A stretch of 64,000 nucleotides of DNA from Microbulbifer sp. ALW1 (GTDB lineage: Bacteria > Pseudomonadota > Gammaproteobacteria > Pseudomonadales > Cellvibrionaceae): NCBI RefSeq assembly GCF_009903625.1, contig NZ_CP047569.1:2520501-2584500 (forward strand), in the 5' to 3' direction. Under the pieces are notes generated by a model. It did no database searches and was not told the DNA's origin. It saw nothing but the letters and a program-made list of their open reading frames with translations. Shown in pieces: positions 16,931 to 25,850 of the stretch (positions within the stretch are counted from its first letter, which is position 1; each line of letters starts with the position of its first letter). A program made the translations under genes and the position numbers.

Positions 16931-18078
16931 GTCAGGTTTCCAGCGCGCGCCGGGTTTTGGATGAGGCGGCGCAATCACCGTTGTCGACAGAGTTGCCGAC
17001 CACCATTTTCCCGAAGGATTTTATACGTACCAGCGCTGACTATATCTTGTCGCAACAGCTGGCGGATGGCTGTATTCCCTGGTTTGCGGGGCATTACGCG
17101 GACCCCTGGGATCATGTGGAAGCGGCCATGGGTTTGAGTATTGCCGGTGAATTTGCCGCGGCAAAGCGCGCCTATGAATGGTTGGCCAGCGTCCAGCTCG
17201 CGGATGGCAGCTGGTGGGCCGCCTATAAAAATGGCGGCGTGGACAATCGCGAACGCCGGGAAAGCAATTTCGTGGCCTATATCGCTACCGGAATCTGGCA
17301 CCACTACCTGATCGCGGGCGAGCGCGAATTCCTGCTGCAATTCTGGCCGGTTGTGGAAAAGGCGCTGGATTTCGTGCTCGCGTTGCAATCGGAACACGGT
17401 GAAATTCAGTGGGCAGTGGATGGCCAGGGCGCGCCGTTGCAAGATGCGCTCATCACGGGTTGTGCTTCCATCTACAAAAGCCTGGAGTGTGGGATCAATA
17501 TCGCGGTTACCCTGGGAAGGCCCCGGACGGACTGGGTTGTAGCCCGGGAACGTTTGGGAGTGGCGCTGCGAGACAAGCCCGAACGTTTTGACCGCACCTG
17601 GGAGAGCAAAGACCGTTTTTCCATGGACTGGTTTTACCCGGTGCTCACCGGCGTATTTGGCGCTGCCGAAGCCAGGGCGCGCCTGCAGAAAAAGTGGCCC
17701 GAGTTTGTTGTTGAGGATCTGGGTTGCCGCTGTGTCAACGATGAACCCTGGGTGACGGTAGCGGAATCCTGCGAGCTGACCATGGCCCTGTTGGCTGCTG
17801 GCGAGCGCTCAAAAGCCGAGACCATTTATCGTGGCCTGCACCGCTGGCAGGATAAAGACGGCGGTTACTGGACCGGCTATGTCTATCGGGACCAGGCCGT
17901 GTGGCCAGAGGAAAAGACCACCTGGACGGTGGGTGCCATGTTGCTGGCCGCCGATGCGCTGGCGGGGTTGACGCCCGCCAGCGGGCTATTCACGCAGGTG
18001 AATTTATTGAATGCGCCGCAGAATTCCGAGGGTCTTGACCATCTGCACCAGCTCGAACTGAGCGGAAGCCAGCGCTAA
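16927..18078 (+). CDS. Alpha/alpha-toroid protein (prenyltransferase/squalene-cyclase-like fold)
   Basis: A 383-residue soluble protein with repeated helix pairs and recurring Gly-Trp turns: QLADGCIPWFAGHYADPWDHVEAAMGL, QLADGSWWAAYKNGG, WQDKDGGYWTGYVYRD and EEKTTWTVGAMLLAADAL. These match the terpenoid-cyclase/six-hairpin toroid superfamily. Databases often call such proteins prenyltransferases, but no DxDD or DDxxD motif is evident, so a glycoside-processing or carbohydrate-binding role is equally plausible. GTG 16927 overlaps the stop of the preceding methyltransferase (GTGA), which indicates translational coupling. Its 3' end overlaps the convergent methyltransferase gene by 75 bp. The function is not known. 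Confidence 0.7.
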   Translation: MSQVSSARRVLDEAAQSPLSTELPTTIFPKDFIRTSADYILSQQLADGCIPWFAGHYADPWDHVEAAMGLSIAGEFAAAKRAYEWLASVQLADGSWWAAYKNGGVDNRERRESNFVAYIATGIWHHYLIAGEREFLLQFWPVVEKALDFVLALQSEHGEIQWAVDGQGAPLQDALITGCASIYKSLECGINIAVTLGRPRTDWVVARERLGVALRDKPERFDRTWESKDRFSMDWFYPVLTGVFGAAEARARLQKKWPEFVVEDLGCRCVNDEPWVTVAESCELTMALLAAGERSKAETIYRGLHRWQDKDGGYWTGYVYRDQAVWPEEKTTWTVGAMLLAADALAGLTPASGLFTQVNLLNAPQNSEGLDHLHQLELSGSQR

Positions 18079-18684
18079 TTTGTAAATTTCGTAGGGTGCC
18101 TGGCCGCCATCTTCCGGGTTGGGGAAGATATCGTGAATGGCCAGGTAACCGCCGGGCACAATGTGCCGTGACCAGCTGCGGTAGTCTGTCAGTGCTGCTT
18201 CCAGTGAGTGTCCGCCGTCTATAAAGACCATGCCCAGCGGTGTATTCCAGTGACGGGCGGCTACGGCAGAAGGGGCCACAACCGGCACCACAACGTCTTC
18301 CAGGTCGGCTGCACGCATGGTGCTGCGAAATTGATGGAAACTGTCCATCAAATTGCTTCGACTATCGAACAGGTCGCTATCGTGGTACTCCTCACCGGGC
18401 TGGTGCTCTTCGGATCCGCGGTGATGGTCTACCGCAAACAGCGAGTTGTGCATCAGTTTGCACGCGCTACCCAGGTACACCGTCGATTTGCCACAGTAGC
18501 TTCCCACTTCCAGGCAGGGGCCCAGATCGCTGGCATCGGCCGCTAGGCGGTAGAGGGCGCGGCCTTCCTGAGGGTCGAGAAAGCCTTTTACGGATTCGAT
18601 ATCCAGGGGCAGTTCGAGCGGTTGGTCGAGTGAAAAGTCGAGTGGCGAATCGAGGGGTGAGTCGAGAGAATGCGTGGTTTCCAT
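18004..18684 (-). CDS. Class I SAM methyltransferase (Methyltransf_24-like) with repeat N-terminus
   Basis: A 226-residue methyltransferase. Motif I is CLEVGSYCGKSTVYLG; an acidic FAVDHHRGSEEH follows, and GMVFIDGGHSLEAALTDYRSW and IVPGGYLAIHDIFPNPEDGG are characteristic of the Methyltransf_24 group seen in glycan and antibiotic clusters. The first 30 residues consist of S/P-L-D-x tetrapeptides from a 12-nt DNA repeat and are outside the fold. It is transcribed against the glycosyltransferase set and its end overlaps the toroid gene by 75 bp. The acceptor is unknown; context suggests a sugar or lipid-linked glycan. Confidence 0.8.
   Translation of the reverse strand: METTHSLDSPLDSPLDFSLDQPLELPLDIESVKGFLDPQEGRALYRLAADASDLGPCLEVGSYCGKSTVYLGSACKLMHNSLFAVDHHRGSEEHQPGEEYHDSDLFDSRSNLMDSFHQFRSTMRAADLEDVVVPVVAPSAVAARHWNTPLGMVFIDGGHSLEAALTDYRSWSRHIVPGGYLAIHDIFPNPEDGGQAPYEIYKLALASAQFELVQMVKTLGILRRIQ
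18598..18669 (-). repeat. Six-unit 12-nt coding repeat
   Basis: Residues 6-29 of the methyltransferase read as six tetrapeptides: SLDS, PLDS, PLDF, SLDQ, PLEL, PLDI. In DNA, TCGAG recurs every 12 bases on the plus strand. A unit of 12 nt keeps frame when copies are gained or lost, so length variation between strains is expected. Confidence 0.75.
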
Positions 18685-18865
18685 TTTTCTTCTTCAATTG
18701 GTTTGACTGCGCAAGACAGTACCCGCGGTGCCGGGTGTTTGCAATGTGCTAAGCGTGCAGTCCCGATGACCATCTTGGTGGCAATGATGCGCTGAGGTGC
18801 GCTGGAAAAGGCAGTCTGGCGCGGCAAAAAATCACAACAAGAATAGAAGGCGGTTTCTGCAGATA

Positions 18866-19588
18866 ATGCGAAAAGATCATAGACCATATTGGCTGAAACG
18901 CTTGCAATTGCGCTTTCGTAACTGGCGCAGTCGTCACTTTTTATTGCCACAGTTTGATGCCATTGGGCGCGAGCCGGAAATTATGCACCCGCCGTCGGTA
19001 AAGGTGTTCGGCAGCAATATTTGCCTGGGAGATTTCCCCCACCTGATCTCAACGCCAGACAATTGCATCCGCTTTACCGCCATGGGGCACCGCGGCGGCG
19101 ATGCCCACATTCGTATTGGCGATTACGTACTCATTTCTCCCGGTGTGCGAATCTCTGCGGGGCAGTCCATTACCCTGGGCGACGCCTGCATGCTGGCGGC
19201 GAATGTCTACATCTCAGACTCTGACTGGCATGGTCTCTACAATCGTACCCGCCCATTTCGATGTACTGCGCCGGTGACGATTGGCAATAATGTCTGGATC
19301 GGTGACAGCGCCATCGTTTGCAAGGGCGTTTCCATTGGCGATAACGCGGTTGTTGGGGCCGGCAGCATTGTGACTCGTGATGTGCCCGCCAATGCGGTTG
19401 TGGCGGGCAATCCGGCGCGGGAGGTGAAACAGATCAATCCCCGCCGCCGTATGATCACCCGCGAGGCACTTTTCGCCGACAGCTTCCGTCAGGCGCATAA
19501 TCTCGACGAATTGGATAAAATGCTGCTCACAGGCAATAGCCTGCTGGGGTGGCTGCGGTCGGTGGTATGGCCGCGGCGAGGGGATTAA
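18866..19588 (+). CDS. Left-handed beta-helix acetyltransferase (CatB/WbbJ-like)
   Basis: O-acyltransferase of the hexapeptide-repeat class, 240 residues from ATG 18866. The start is chosen because the family begins [13 protein letters not shown]; the frame is open 23 codons further upstream but that part looks non-coding. A basic amphipathic N-terminus precedes hexapeptide turns ([70 protein letters not shown]) and the closing [17 protein letters not shown]. The His in SDSDWH is the probable catalytic base. It lies between two methyltransferases and a small kinase-like gene, which fits decoration of a surface glycan with acetyl groups. Confidence 0.83.
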   Translation: MRKDHRPYWLKRLQLRFRNWRSRHFLLPQFDAIGREPEIMHPPSVKVFGSNICLGDFPHLISTPDNCIRFTAMGHRGGDAHIRIGDYVLISPGVRISAGQSITLGDACMLAANVYISDSDWHGLYNRTRPFRCTAPVTIGNNVWIGDSAIVCKGVSIGDNAVVGAGSIVTRDVPANAVVAGNPAREVKQINPRRRMITREALFADSFRQAHNLDELDKMLLTGNSLLGWLRSVVWPRRGD

Positions 19589-19622
19589 CGCAGTAGCAAG
19601 TCAACGTGGAAGTCTAATAACA

Positions 19623-20132
19623 ATGCATAAACAGGGCAGTGTAGTACTGATTGGAATGCCGGGTGCCGGCAAAAGTACCCTCGGGGTGTTACTGGCGAAA
19701 GAGCTGGCAAAGGATTTTGTGGATACGGATGTGCTGATCCAGCTGCGGGAAGACAAGACCCTGCAGGAGATCATGAACGAGAGCGATTACCTGAACCTGC
19801 GCCGGATCGAAGGGGAAGTGATCGCCGAGGCACAACTGCCCAATCATGTCATCGCGACCGGTGGCAGTGCCGTTTACAGCGAAGAGGGAATGCGCAACCT
19901 GCTGAGTTTTGGTCCCGCGGTATTTCTGAATTGCTCTGCCGAGGAACTGCGTCGCCGCATTCACAATTACGAGAGTCGCGGTATTGCCAAGGCACCAGGC
20001 CAGAGCTTTGAGCAACTCTTTGAGGAGCGCCAGGCGCTGTATCGCCGCTATGCGGATATCGTGGTGGACTGCGATGGGCGGGACCTTGAGCAGGTGCTGG
20101 GCCAGGTTGTCACCCAGCTGGCAGCCCGCTGA
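19623..20132 (+). CDS. Shikimate-kinase-like P-loop kinase
   Basis: A 169-residue P-loop protein of the AroK/AroL family, which phosphorylates shikimate at O3. Walker A is GMPGAGKST at residues 11-19; DTD follows at about 39-41 (substrate Asp), the Arg of LRRIEGEVI matches the shikimate-binding Arg, and ERQALYRRYAD supplies the late Arg. Two points differ from standard enzymes: the Gly triplet is GGS (ATGGSAVY) and the lid reads SRGIAKAPGQSF rather than the usual R-P-L. The main aromatic-pathway genes lie 20 kb away, and this gene instead closes a glycan-modification cluster, so the true substrate may not be shikimate. It ends at a terminator at 20154-20180. Confidence 0.7.
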   Translation: MHKQGSVVLIGMPGAGKSTLGVLLAKELAKDFVDTDVLIQLREDKTLQEIMNESDYLNLRRIEGEVIAEAQLPNHVIATGGSAVYSEEGMRNLLSFGPAVFLNCSAEELRRRIHNYESRGIAKAPGQSFEQLFEERQALYRRYADIVVDCDGRDLEQVLGQVVTQLAAR

Positions 20133-20153
20133 GGATTGCGGGCAGCGTGAAAA

Positions 20154-20180
20154 AGGCCCCGAATGGGGCCTGATCGTTTT
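20154..20180 (+). terminator. Terminator after the kinase-like gene
   Basis: AGGCCCC, loop GAAT, GGGGCCT, then GATCGTTTT. It separates this plus-strand unit from the convergent Lrp gene. Confidence 0.75.
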
Positions 20181-20223
20181 AGCGCTGCACGAATCAGAGC
20201 TGCACGTATTAAAACGGTACTCT

Positions 20224-20694
20224 TTAAAGGGGTAACTGCGTCGTGTACTTAACCTGCTTCAACGCAAAGGTCGAGTTCACCGAAGCCACATTGGGCAGGT
20301 GCACCAGAGAGCGCTTCAGCAGTTGCTCGTAGTGTTCTACGCTGTCTACTACTACACGCAGAACGTAATCCTTGTCGCCACTGGTGGAGTAGCACTCCAC
20401 AACTTCCTGTACATCCTGCACGGCAGACTCGAAATTGTTCAGAGAGTCTTCGTCGTGGTTGTGAATGGTCACATAGCAGTATACTGTGACTCCAAGGTCA
20501 AGTTTGCGCGGATCCAGGAGGGTGACGCGACCACGGATGATGCCTTCGGCCTCCAGGCGTTTGATGCGTCGCCAGCAGGGGGTATGGGAAAGACCCACTT
20601 TGTCTCCCAGCTCTGCCATGGAATAATCGGCGTTCTCCTGCAGCGCCCGCAGAATCTTGCGGTCGAAATCATCCAGATCGGTTGAGCGCTTCAT
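20224..20694 (-). CDS. Lrp/AsnC-family transcriptional regulator
   Basis: A 156-residue regulator with an N-terminal winged helix (LDDFDRKILRALQENADYSMAELGDKVGLSHTPCWRRIKRLEAEGII) and the C-terminal RAM ligand-binding domain, including the Gly-Asp signature TSGDKDYVLRVVVDS. AGGAG precedes its ATG at 20694 on the minus strand. Lrp proteins sense amino acids or 2-oxo acids and often control the gene facing them. Here that is the indolepyruvate oxidoreductase, with a 260-bp shared spacer that should contain both promoters. The regulatory link is inferred from the divergent layout. Confidence 0.88.
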   Translation of the reverse strand: MKRSTDLDDFDRKILRALQENADYSMAELGDKVGLSHTPCWRRIKRLEAEGIIRGRVTLLDPRKLDLGVTVYCYVTIHNHDEDSLNNFESAVQDVQEVVECYSTSGDKDYVLRVVVDSVEHYEQLLKRSLVHLPNVASVNSTFALKQVKYTTQLPL

Positions 20695-20954
20695 ATAAAC
20701 TCCTGTCCTACATTTTCTACATTGGCCGAGATGGCTGTCATAATTCTAAGTGCAAAACTGTAAATAAAGCAATGTTTCATTGTGTCTTAAGCACTAGTAT
20801 GACTTGACCACGCCGTCGCTATTTTGGGCCGTCTCAGTACAAGTCGTTTAAAACGGCGCCCGATCCGGCGACGCGAGCCTCAAATCACACACAATAATCA
20901 GCGGAAGACCGCACAACTGCGGGCCTTCACGTACAAGCGGAAAGAAGTAGGCGT

Positions 20955-23900
20955 ATGAGCGAGCAGAAAGTGAATCCCGGCTCTCAGGCAGCAGCGACCA
21001 AACCGGTCTCCCTGGATGACAGGTACACCATCCTCAAGGGGCGGGTGCTCCTTTCCGGTATCCAGGCCCTGGTGCGCCTGCCCATCGACCAGATGCGCAT
21101 TGACCGCGCCCGCGGGCTCAATACCGCTACGTTTATTTCCGGATACCGCGGTTCTCCTCTCGGCGGCTATGACCAGCAGCTCGCCCGGGCGCAGAAGCTC
21201 CTGGATGAATACAAGGTGCGCTTCGTTCCCGGTGTTAACGAGGAACTGGCTGCCACCTCGGTGTGGGGTTCCCAGCAGGTAGGCCTGTTCCAGGGCGCCG
21301 AAGTGGATGGCGTCTGTGGTATCTGGTACGGCAAAACCCCGGGGGTAGACCGCTCCTGCGATGCCTTCCGCCACGCCAACGCCGCCGGCTCATCGCCCAA
21401 AGGGGGCGCACTGATCATCGCCGGTGACGACCACGGCTGTAAGTCCTCTTCTTACCCCGGTCAGTCTGAATTCGCTTTTGTCGATATGCACATCCCGGTA
21501 CTGAACCCGTCCACGGTGCAGGAAGTGCTGGACTACGGCCTGTATGGCCTGGAGCTTTCCCGCTTCAGCGGCTGCTGGGTGGCGATGATCACACTGGCAG
21601 AGAACATGGATAGCGCCTCCACCGTGGAAGTGGATCCGACCAGTGTTTCATTTGAATACCCGGAAGTTGAGCGCCCACAGGGCGGGCTCAATATTCGCAA
21701 ACAGGACAATCCACTGGAGCAGGAAGAGCGCCTGTGGCGTTACAAGCGCCCGGCGGCACTGGCTTTTGCGCGCGCCAACCAGCTGAACAAGCTGGTACTG
21801 GACAATCCCAAGGCGACCCTCGGTATCGTGACCGCCGGCAAGGCCCATCTGGACCTGATGCAGGCTTTTGAAGATATGGGGATCGACGAAGCTCGCGCCC
21901 GCGAGCTGGGAATTCGTATTCTCAAGGTGGGTATGACCTACCCGCTGGATGTACCGGGCATTCAGGAATTTGCCCGCGGCCTGGACAGCCTGCTGGTGCT
22001 GGAAGAAAAGCGCAGCCTGATGGAAGTGCAGCTGAAGGAAGAGTTGTACAACGTGCACCTGCGCGACCCCAATTTCCCCCGTATTCTGGGCAAAGTCGAT
22101 GAGCACGATAACCCGCTGCTGCCCATGTACGGCGAGTTGTCGCCCGCGGTGGTGGCCCAGGTACTGGGCTACCTGCTGGGTGAAGATAAACTGCACGATC
22201 GCGCCAAACACCGCCTGATGCGCCTGGATGCACTGGCTGAGCGTATTTCTGCGCAGGCCGGTTCCAGTGTTGCGCGCCTGCCCATGTTCTGTGCTGGCTG
22301 CCCGCATAACCGTTCCACCAGAGTGCCGGAAGGCAGCCGCGCCCTGGCCGGTATCGGCTGTCACTACATGGCCCAGTGGCTGGATCGGGAGACCTACACC
22401 TTTACCCAGATGGGCGCTGAGGGGGTCAACTGGATCGGCCAGGCGGCCTTCACCAGTGAGCCCCATGTGTTCGTCAATCTGGGCGACGGCACCTACTTCC
22501 ACTCCGGCATCCTCGCCATTCGTGCGTCCGTGGCGGCCAAGGTAAACATTACCTACAAGATCCTGTTTAACGACGCCGTGGCCATGACTGGCGGCCAGCC
22601 CCACGACGGTGAACTGCACCCGGATATGATCTGTCGGCAGGTGCTGGCGGAAGGGGTGAAGAAAGTCGTGCTGGTGATGGATAACCCGAAAAAGTACGAC
22701 GGGGTGCTGAGCTTCCCCAGCGAAGTGGAAATTCGCCACCGGGATCATATGCCGGCGGTCATGAAAGGACTGCGGGAAGAGTCCGGTTGTACGGCCATCA
22801 TCTACGACCAGACCTGTGCCACCGAGCTGCGCAGAAAGCGCAAGCGCGGACTGCTGCCAAAAGCGGAAGGGCGCCCGTTCATCAACGAGTTGGTCTGTGA
22901 AGGCTGTGGTGACTGTGTGACCCAGTCCAGCTGTATTGCCGTGGAAAAAGTCACTACCGAGCTGGGCGACAAGCGCCGGATTAACCAGACCGCCTGTAAC
23001 CAGGACATGTCTTGCGTGAACGGTTTTTGTCCGTCGTTTGTCACCGTAAAAGGTGGCAAGCTGAACAAGCGCGCCGGCGTTGGCGATGCCCTCTGCCTGG
23101 CCGCAGACAAACTACCTGCGCCGCAAATGCCGGACCTGAAAGAGCCGTTCAACCTGCTGGTAACCGGCGTTGGCGGTACCGGAGTGGTGACCATCGGCGC
23201 GCTGCTGGCAATGGCCGCGCACATTGAAGATAAAGCCTGCAGTACCCTGGACCAGACCGGGCTCGCGCAAAAAGGTGGTGCCGTGTACTCCCACGTGCGC
23301 TTTGCCGATCGCCCGGAAGCACTGCAGGCCGTGCGAATTTCTGACGGTCGCGCCGATGCATTGCTGGCCTGTGACCTGATTGCCGCGGGCAACCTGTCCG
23401 CCAGTCTCGCCAAGCTGGATGAAACCCACAGCCGTGCGGTGGTTAATACCCACCTCAGCCCCACCGCCGCATCGGTGCTGGGCCGCGAAGATATCCATTC
23501 CCCCCAGGCGGTGCTGGACACCATCAAAGAAGCGGTGCAGCAGTTGGACGTGGTCGAGGGGCACAAGCTCACCAAGGCGGCCCTCGGTGACACTCTGGCG
23601 GCGAATATCTTCATGCTGGGCTACGCCTGGCAGAAGGGGCTGATTCCCTTGGGCCTATCCGCCATTCAGCAGGCCATTGAACTTAATGGCGTGGCGGTAG
23701 AAGGTAACCTGCAGGGCCTGGCGGCCGGCCGTCTGGCCGCGGAAGATCGCTCCGCTCTGAGCGCGTTGCTGTCCCAGAGGGAAGAAAAGCAGCTGCCGCA
23801 GGGGCTTGAGGAAATTGTTGCCCACCGGGTGGCGCACCTCACCGGTTACCAGAATGCGGCACTGGCCAAGCGATACCGCGCCCTGGTGGACAAGGTCAAA

Positions 23901-24506
23901 GGGGCTGAAATCCTGCGGGTGCCGGGTAGTGAGGCGTTGGCAGAGGTTGTTGCCCACAACTATGCCAAACTGCTGGCTTACAAGGACGAGTATGAGGTGG
24001 CGCGCCTGTACAGCGATGGCCGCTTTGTCGAAGCGCTGAAAGAGAATTTTGCCGGTGACTTTGAACTGGAATTCAACATGGCCCCGCCACTGTTGAGCCC
24101 GTTCGACAAAAATATCGGACGCCCGCGCAAACTCAAGTTTGGTGGCTGGATGCATAAAGCCTTTGGGGTGCTGGCCAAGTTTAAGTTCCTGCGCGGCACC
24201 GCACTGGATATCTTTGGCTATACCGCCGAGCGCAAAATGGAGCGGGGTTTGATTGACGACTACGTCAAGCTGGTGGACGAAGTGATCGGCAAGCTCAGTG
24301 CTGAGAATCACGCAGCTGCCATCGAGCTGCTGAATTACCCGGACCAGATTCGCGGCTATGGCCTGATCAAAGATGAGAACGTGAAGCTCGCCGAAGAGAC
24401 CCGTGGGCTGGCCCTGCAACGCTTCTACAATCCGAAAGTGGGGGCTCAGGACGTACCCGTACAGGTGGAGGTGTTTGATCCGGCCAAAGCGCAGCAGGTG
24501 GGCTAA
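20955..24506 (+). CDS. Fused indolepyruvate ferredoxin oxidoreductase
   Basis: Single-chain 2-oxoacid:ferredoxin oxidoreductase of 1183 residues, predicted to decarboxylate aryl- or branched-chain 2-oxo acids to acyl-CoA in amino-acid catabolism. In order: a TPP pyrimidine-binding domain (GYRGSPLGGYDQQL), a transketolase-like central part, a TPP-binding domain with FCAGCPHN and GDGTYFHSG...NDAVAMTGGQ, cysteine clusters VCEGCGDCVTQSSC and CNQDMSCVNGFC (near residues 645-690) that look like iron-sulphur ligands, a gamma-type domain with TGVGGTGVVTIGALL, and a C-terminal region of the DUF6537 type. The archaeal enzymes are two-subunit (IorA/IorB); this full fusion is usual in proteobacteria. It is divergent from an Lrp gene. 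Confidence 0.88.
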   Translation: MSEQKVNPGSQAAATKPVSLDDRYTILKGRVLLSGIQALVRLPIDQMRIDRARGLNTATFISGYRGSPLGGYDQQLARAQKLLDEYKVRFVPGVNEELAATSVWGSQQVGLFQGAEVDGVCGIWYGKTPGVDRSCDAFRHANAAGSSPKGGALIIAGDDHGCKSSSYPGQSEFAFVDMHIPVLNPSTVQEVLDYGLYGLELSRFSGCWVAMITLAENMDSASTVEVDPTSVSFEYPEVERPQGGLNIRKQDNPLEQEERLWRYKRPAALAFARANQLNKLVLDNPKATLGIVTAGKAHLDLMQAFEDMGIDEARARELGIRILKVGMTYPLDVPGIQEFARGLDSLLVLEEKRSLMEVQLKEELYNVHLRDPNFPRILGKVDEHDNPLLPMYGELSPAVVAQVLGYLLGEDKLHDRAKHRLMRLDALAERISAQAGSSVARLPMFCAGCPHNRSTRVPEGSRALAGIGCHYMAQWLDRETYTFTQMGAEGVNWIGQAAFTSEPHVFVNLGDGTYFHSGILAIRASVAAKVNITYKILFNDAVAMTGGQPHDGELHPDMICRQVLAEGVKKVVLVMDNPKKYDGVLSFPSEVEIRHRDHMPAVMKGLREESGCTAIIYDQTCATELRRKRKRGLLPKAEGRPFINELVCEGCGDCVTQSSCIAVEKVTTELGDKRRINQTACNQDMSCVNGFCPSFVTVKGGKLNKRAGVGDALCLAADKLPAPQMPDLKEPFNLLVTGVGGTGVVTIGALLAMAAHIEDKACSTLDQTGLAQKGGAVYSHVRFADRPEALQAVRISDGRADALLACDLIAAGNLSASLAKLDETHSRAVVNTHLSPTAASVLGREDIHSPQAVLDTIKEAVQQLDVVEGHKLTKAALGDTLAANIFMLGYAWQKGLIPLGLSAIQQAIELNGVAVEGNLQGLAAGRLAAEDRSALSALLSQREEKQLPQGLEEIVAHRVAHLTGYQNAALAKRYRALVDKVKGAEILRVPGSEALAEVVAHNYAKLLAYKDEYEVARLYSDGRFVEALKENFAGDFELEFNMAPPLLSPFDKNIGRPRKLKFGGWMHKAFGVLAKFKFLRGTALDIFGYTAERKMERGLIDDYVKLVDEVIGKLSAENHAAAIELLNYPDQIRGYGLIKDENVKLAEETRGLALQRFYNPKVGAQDVPVQVEVFDPAKAQQVG

Positions 24507-24555
24507 TACCGGTAGTCGTTTGAAGTCCCAAGTTGGAAATCAGCAGTTTGCAATG

Positions 24556-24588
24556 AAAAATGGCGAGCCTCAGGCTCGCCATTTTTTT
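24556..24588. terminator. Bidirectional intrinsic terminator
   Basis: TGGCGAGCC, loop TCA, GGCTCGCCA, flanked by five A on the left and seven T on the right. It can end the oxidoreductase transcript on the plus strand and the porin transcript on the minus strand. Confidence 0.92.
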
Positions 24589-24608
24589 GTCTGCGATACG
24601 GGGCTGGG

Positions 24609-25850
24609 TTACCAGCCAATCTGAGCTCGAATACCAAACTGGTCGGTGTTATCGCCAGTGAAGTCATCGTCACCCATGATGTAATTGAACATAAAGCGCA
24701 CGTTGCGGTTGGCGTAGAAATTGAGGCCGACGGTCGTGCTGCTGGCCTCCAGGAAATCGTAGTCGCGGTTTTCCATGGTGTCGTAGCGGAAGGTCAGCTC
24801 CCAGGCGCCACCCCACAGGCCGTCACCACTGGGTTTGGCGGAGCTGAACGCACCGCGTTTCTTGCTGTAGGCCTTGTGTTCACCGGTCAGCATCCAGCTG
24901 CCTTGCACGTACCAAGTGTGGACTGTCTGGTTGTCGATGTAACAGCCGAATTCGGGATCACAGGGGAAGGGCGCGGGGGCGCCGAAATCATCTGCGTAAT
25001 CCTCTTCCGAAATAAAGAAATCGCCCTCGAAGCCACCGATTACGTATTCGGCCTGCAGGTACAGCGGTCCGTAGCTACCTGCCAGTTCGAGCCCGGCGGT
25101 GGTTGCGTCGCCACCCAGGTTGCCCGGAGTGAGTGCCATCAACTGGGACGGGCCGCGGCGGCCAGCGTAATCTGCTTCGGCAATCAGGTCGGGGGAGTTC
25201 CGGTTGGCGTTCTCAAAGCTGACATAGGTGCCAAAGTGCAGCGTTTTTTCGTCCGTGTTGATGGGGGCCCAGGCGAGGCGTCCGGCAGCGCCGACACCTT
25301 CATTGCGAGGGGTACCCGCATCCCGCAGGTTGAAGGCCATCATGCCCAGGGTGAAGCAGTCCAGTACGCCGGTCCAGCCGATGCCCTGCTGGAACTGATT
25401 GCCGTCGTAGAGCCCGGTAGCGCTGGAAAAAGGGCGCTCCAGCATGGTCAGCTCGTTGGAGCTGGTCATTTCCGCCATGGAGCGGAAGGGCTTGAGCTGG
25501 CCGATGCGGACTTCACCGTTCAGGAACTTGTGGGAGATAAATACATCGCGGTAACCGCTCAGGGTGTCGCCGCCGGTGAAGTCTTGCTCCAGCACGTAGC
25601 CCCAGTCGTAGATGTTGCCCTTCAGGGTAATCCGTGCGCGACGGAAGTCGGTGGTGCTGATGGGATCTTCGATATCAGTGTCAAACAGGTAAGTATCGAA
25701 GTGAATGCGCCCGCCGAGGGAGGCAGAAAAGTTGCCGTCGTCCGAGGTTATCTTAAGACCGCCTTTGGTTTCCGCTTCGTCGGCCGTTGCGGTACCGGAG
25801 AGCAGGCTGGTCAGGGCTATGGCCATCAGGCTCTTGTTAAAGCAGTGCAT
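24609..25850 (-). CDS. Phosphate-selective porin O/P family protein
   Basis: Outer-membrane porin of 413 residues related to OprP/OprO. A signal peptide (cleavage after about GTATA, residue 23) is followed by SASLGGRIHFDTYLFD, DFRRARITLKGNIYDWGYVLEQDF and the family-typical RIGQLKPFRSMAEMTSSNELTMLERPF strand-loop, then further beta-strands to the terminal FGIRAQIGW ending in an aromatic residue. The family forms trimers that take up phosphate or polyphosphate, but many members outside Pseudomonas have no proven anion selectivity. A TGTAA direct repeat at 25973-25988 upstream resembles half of a Pho box but points the wrong way, so phosphate control is unproven. Confidence 0.82.
   Translation of the reverse strand: MHCFNKSLMAIALTSLLSGTATADEAETKGGLKITSDDGNFSASLGGRIHFDTYLFDTDIEDPISTTDFRRARITLKGNIYDWGYVLEQDFTGGDTLSGYRDVFISHKFLNGEVRIGQLKPFRSMAEMTSSNELTMLERPFSSATGLYDGNQFQQGIGWTGVLDCFTLGMMAFNLRDAGTPRNEGVGAAGRLAWAPINTDEKTLHFGTYVSFENANRNSPDLIAEADYAGRRGPSQLMALTPGNLGGDATTAGLELAGSYGPLYLQAEYVIGGFEGDFFISEEDYADDFGAPAPFPCDPEFGCYIDNQTVHTWYVQGSWMLTGEHKAYSKKRGAFSSAKPSGDGLWGGAWELTFRYDTMENRDYDFLEASSTTVGLNFYANRNVRFMFNYIMGDDDFTGDNTDQFGIRAQIGW

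Noticed and set aside
18598..18669. CRISPR-like array
   Set aside because: The repeats are contiguous 12-nt units within a coding region, with no spacers.
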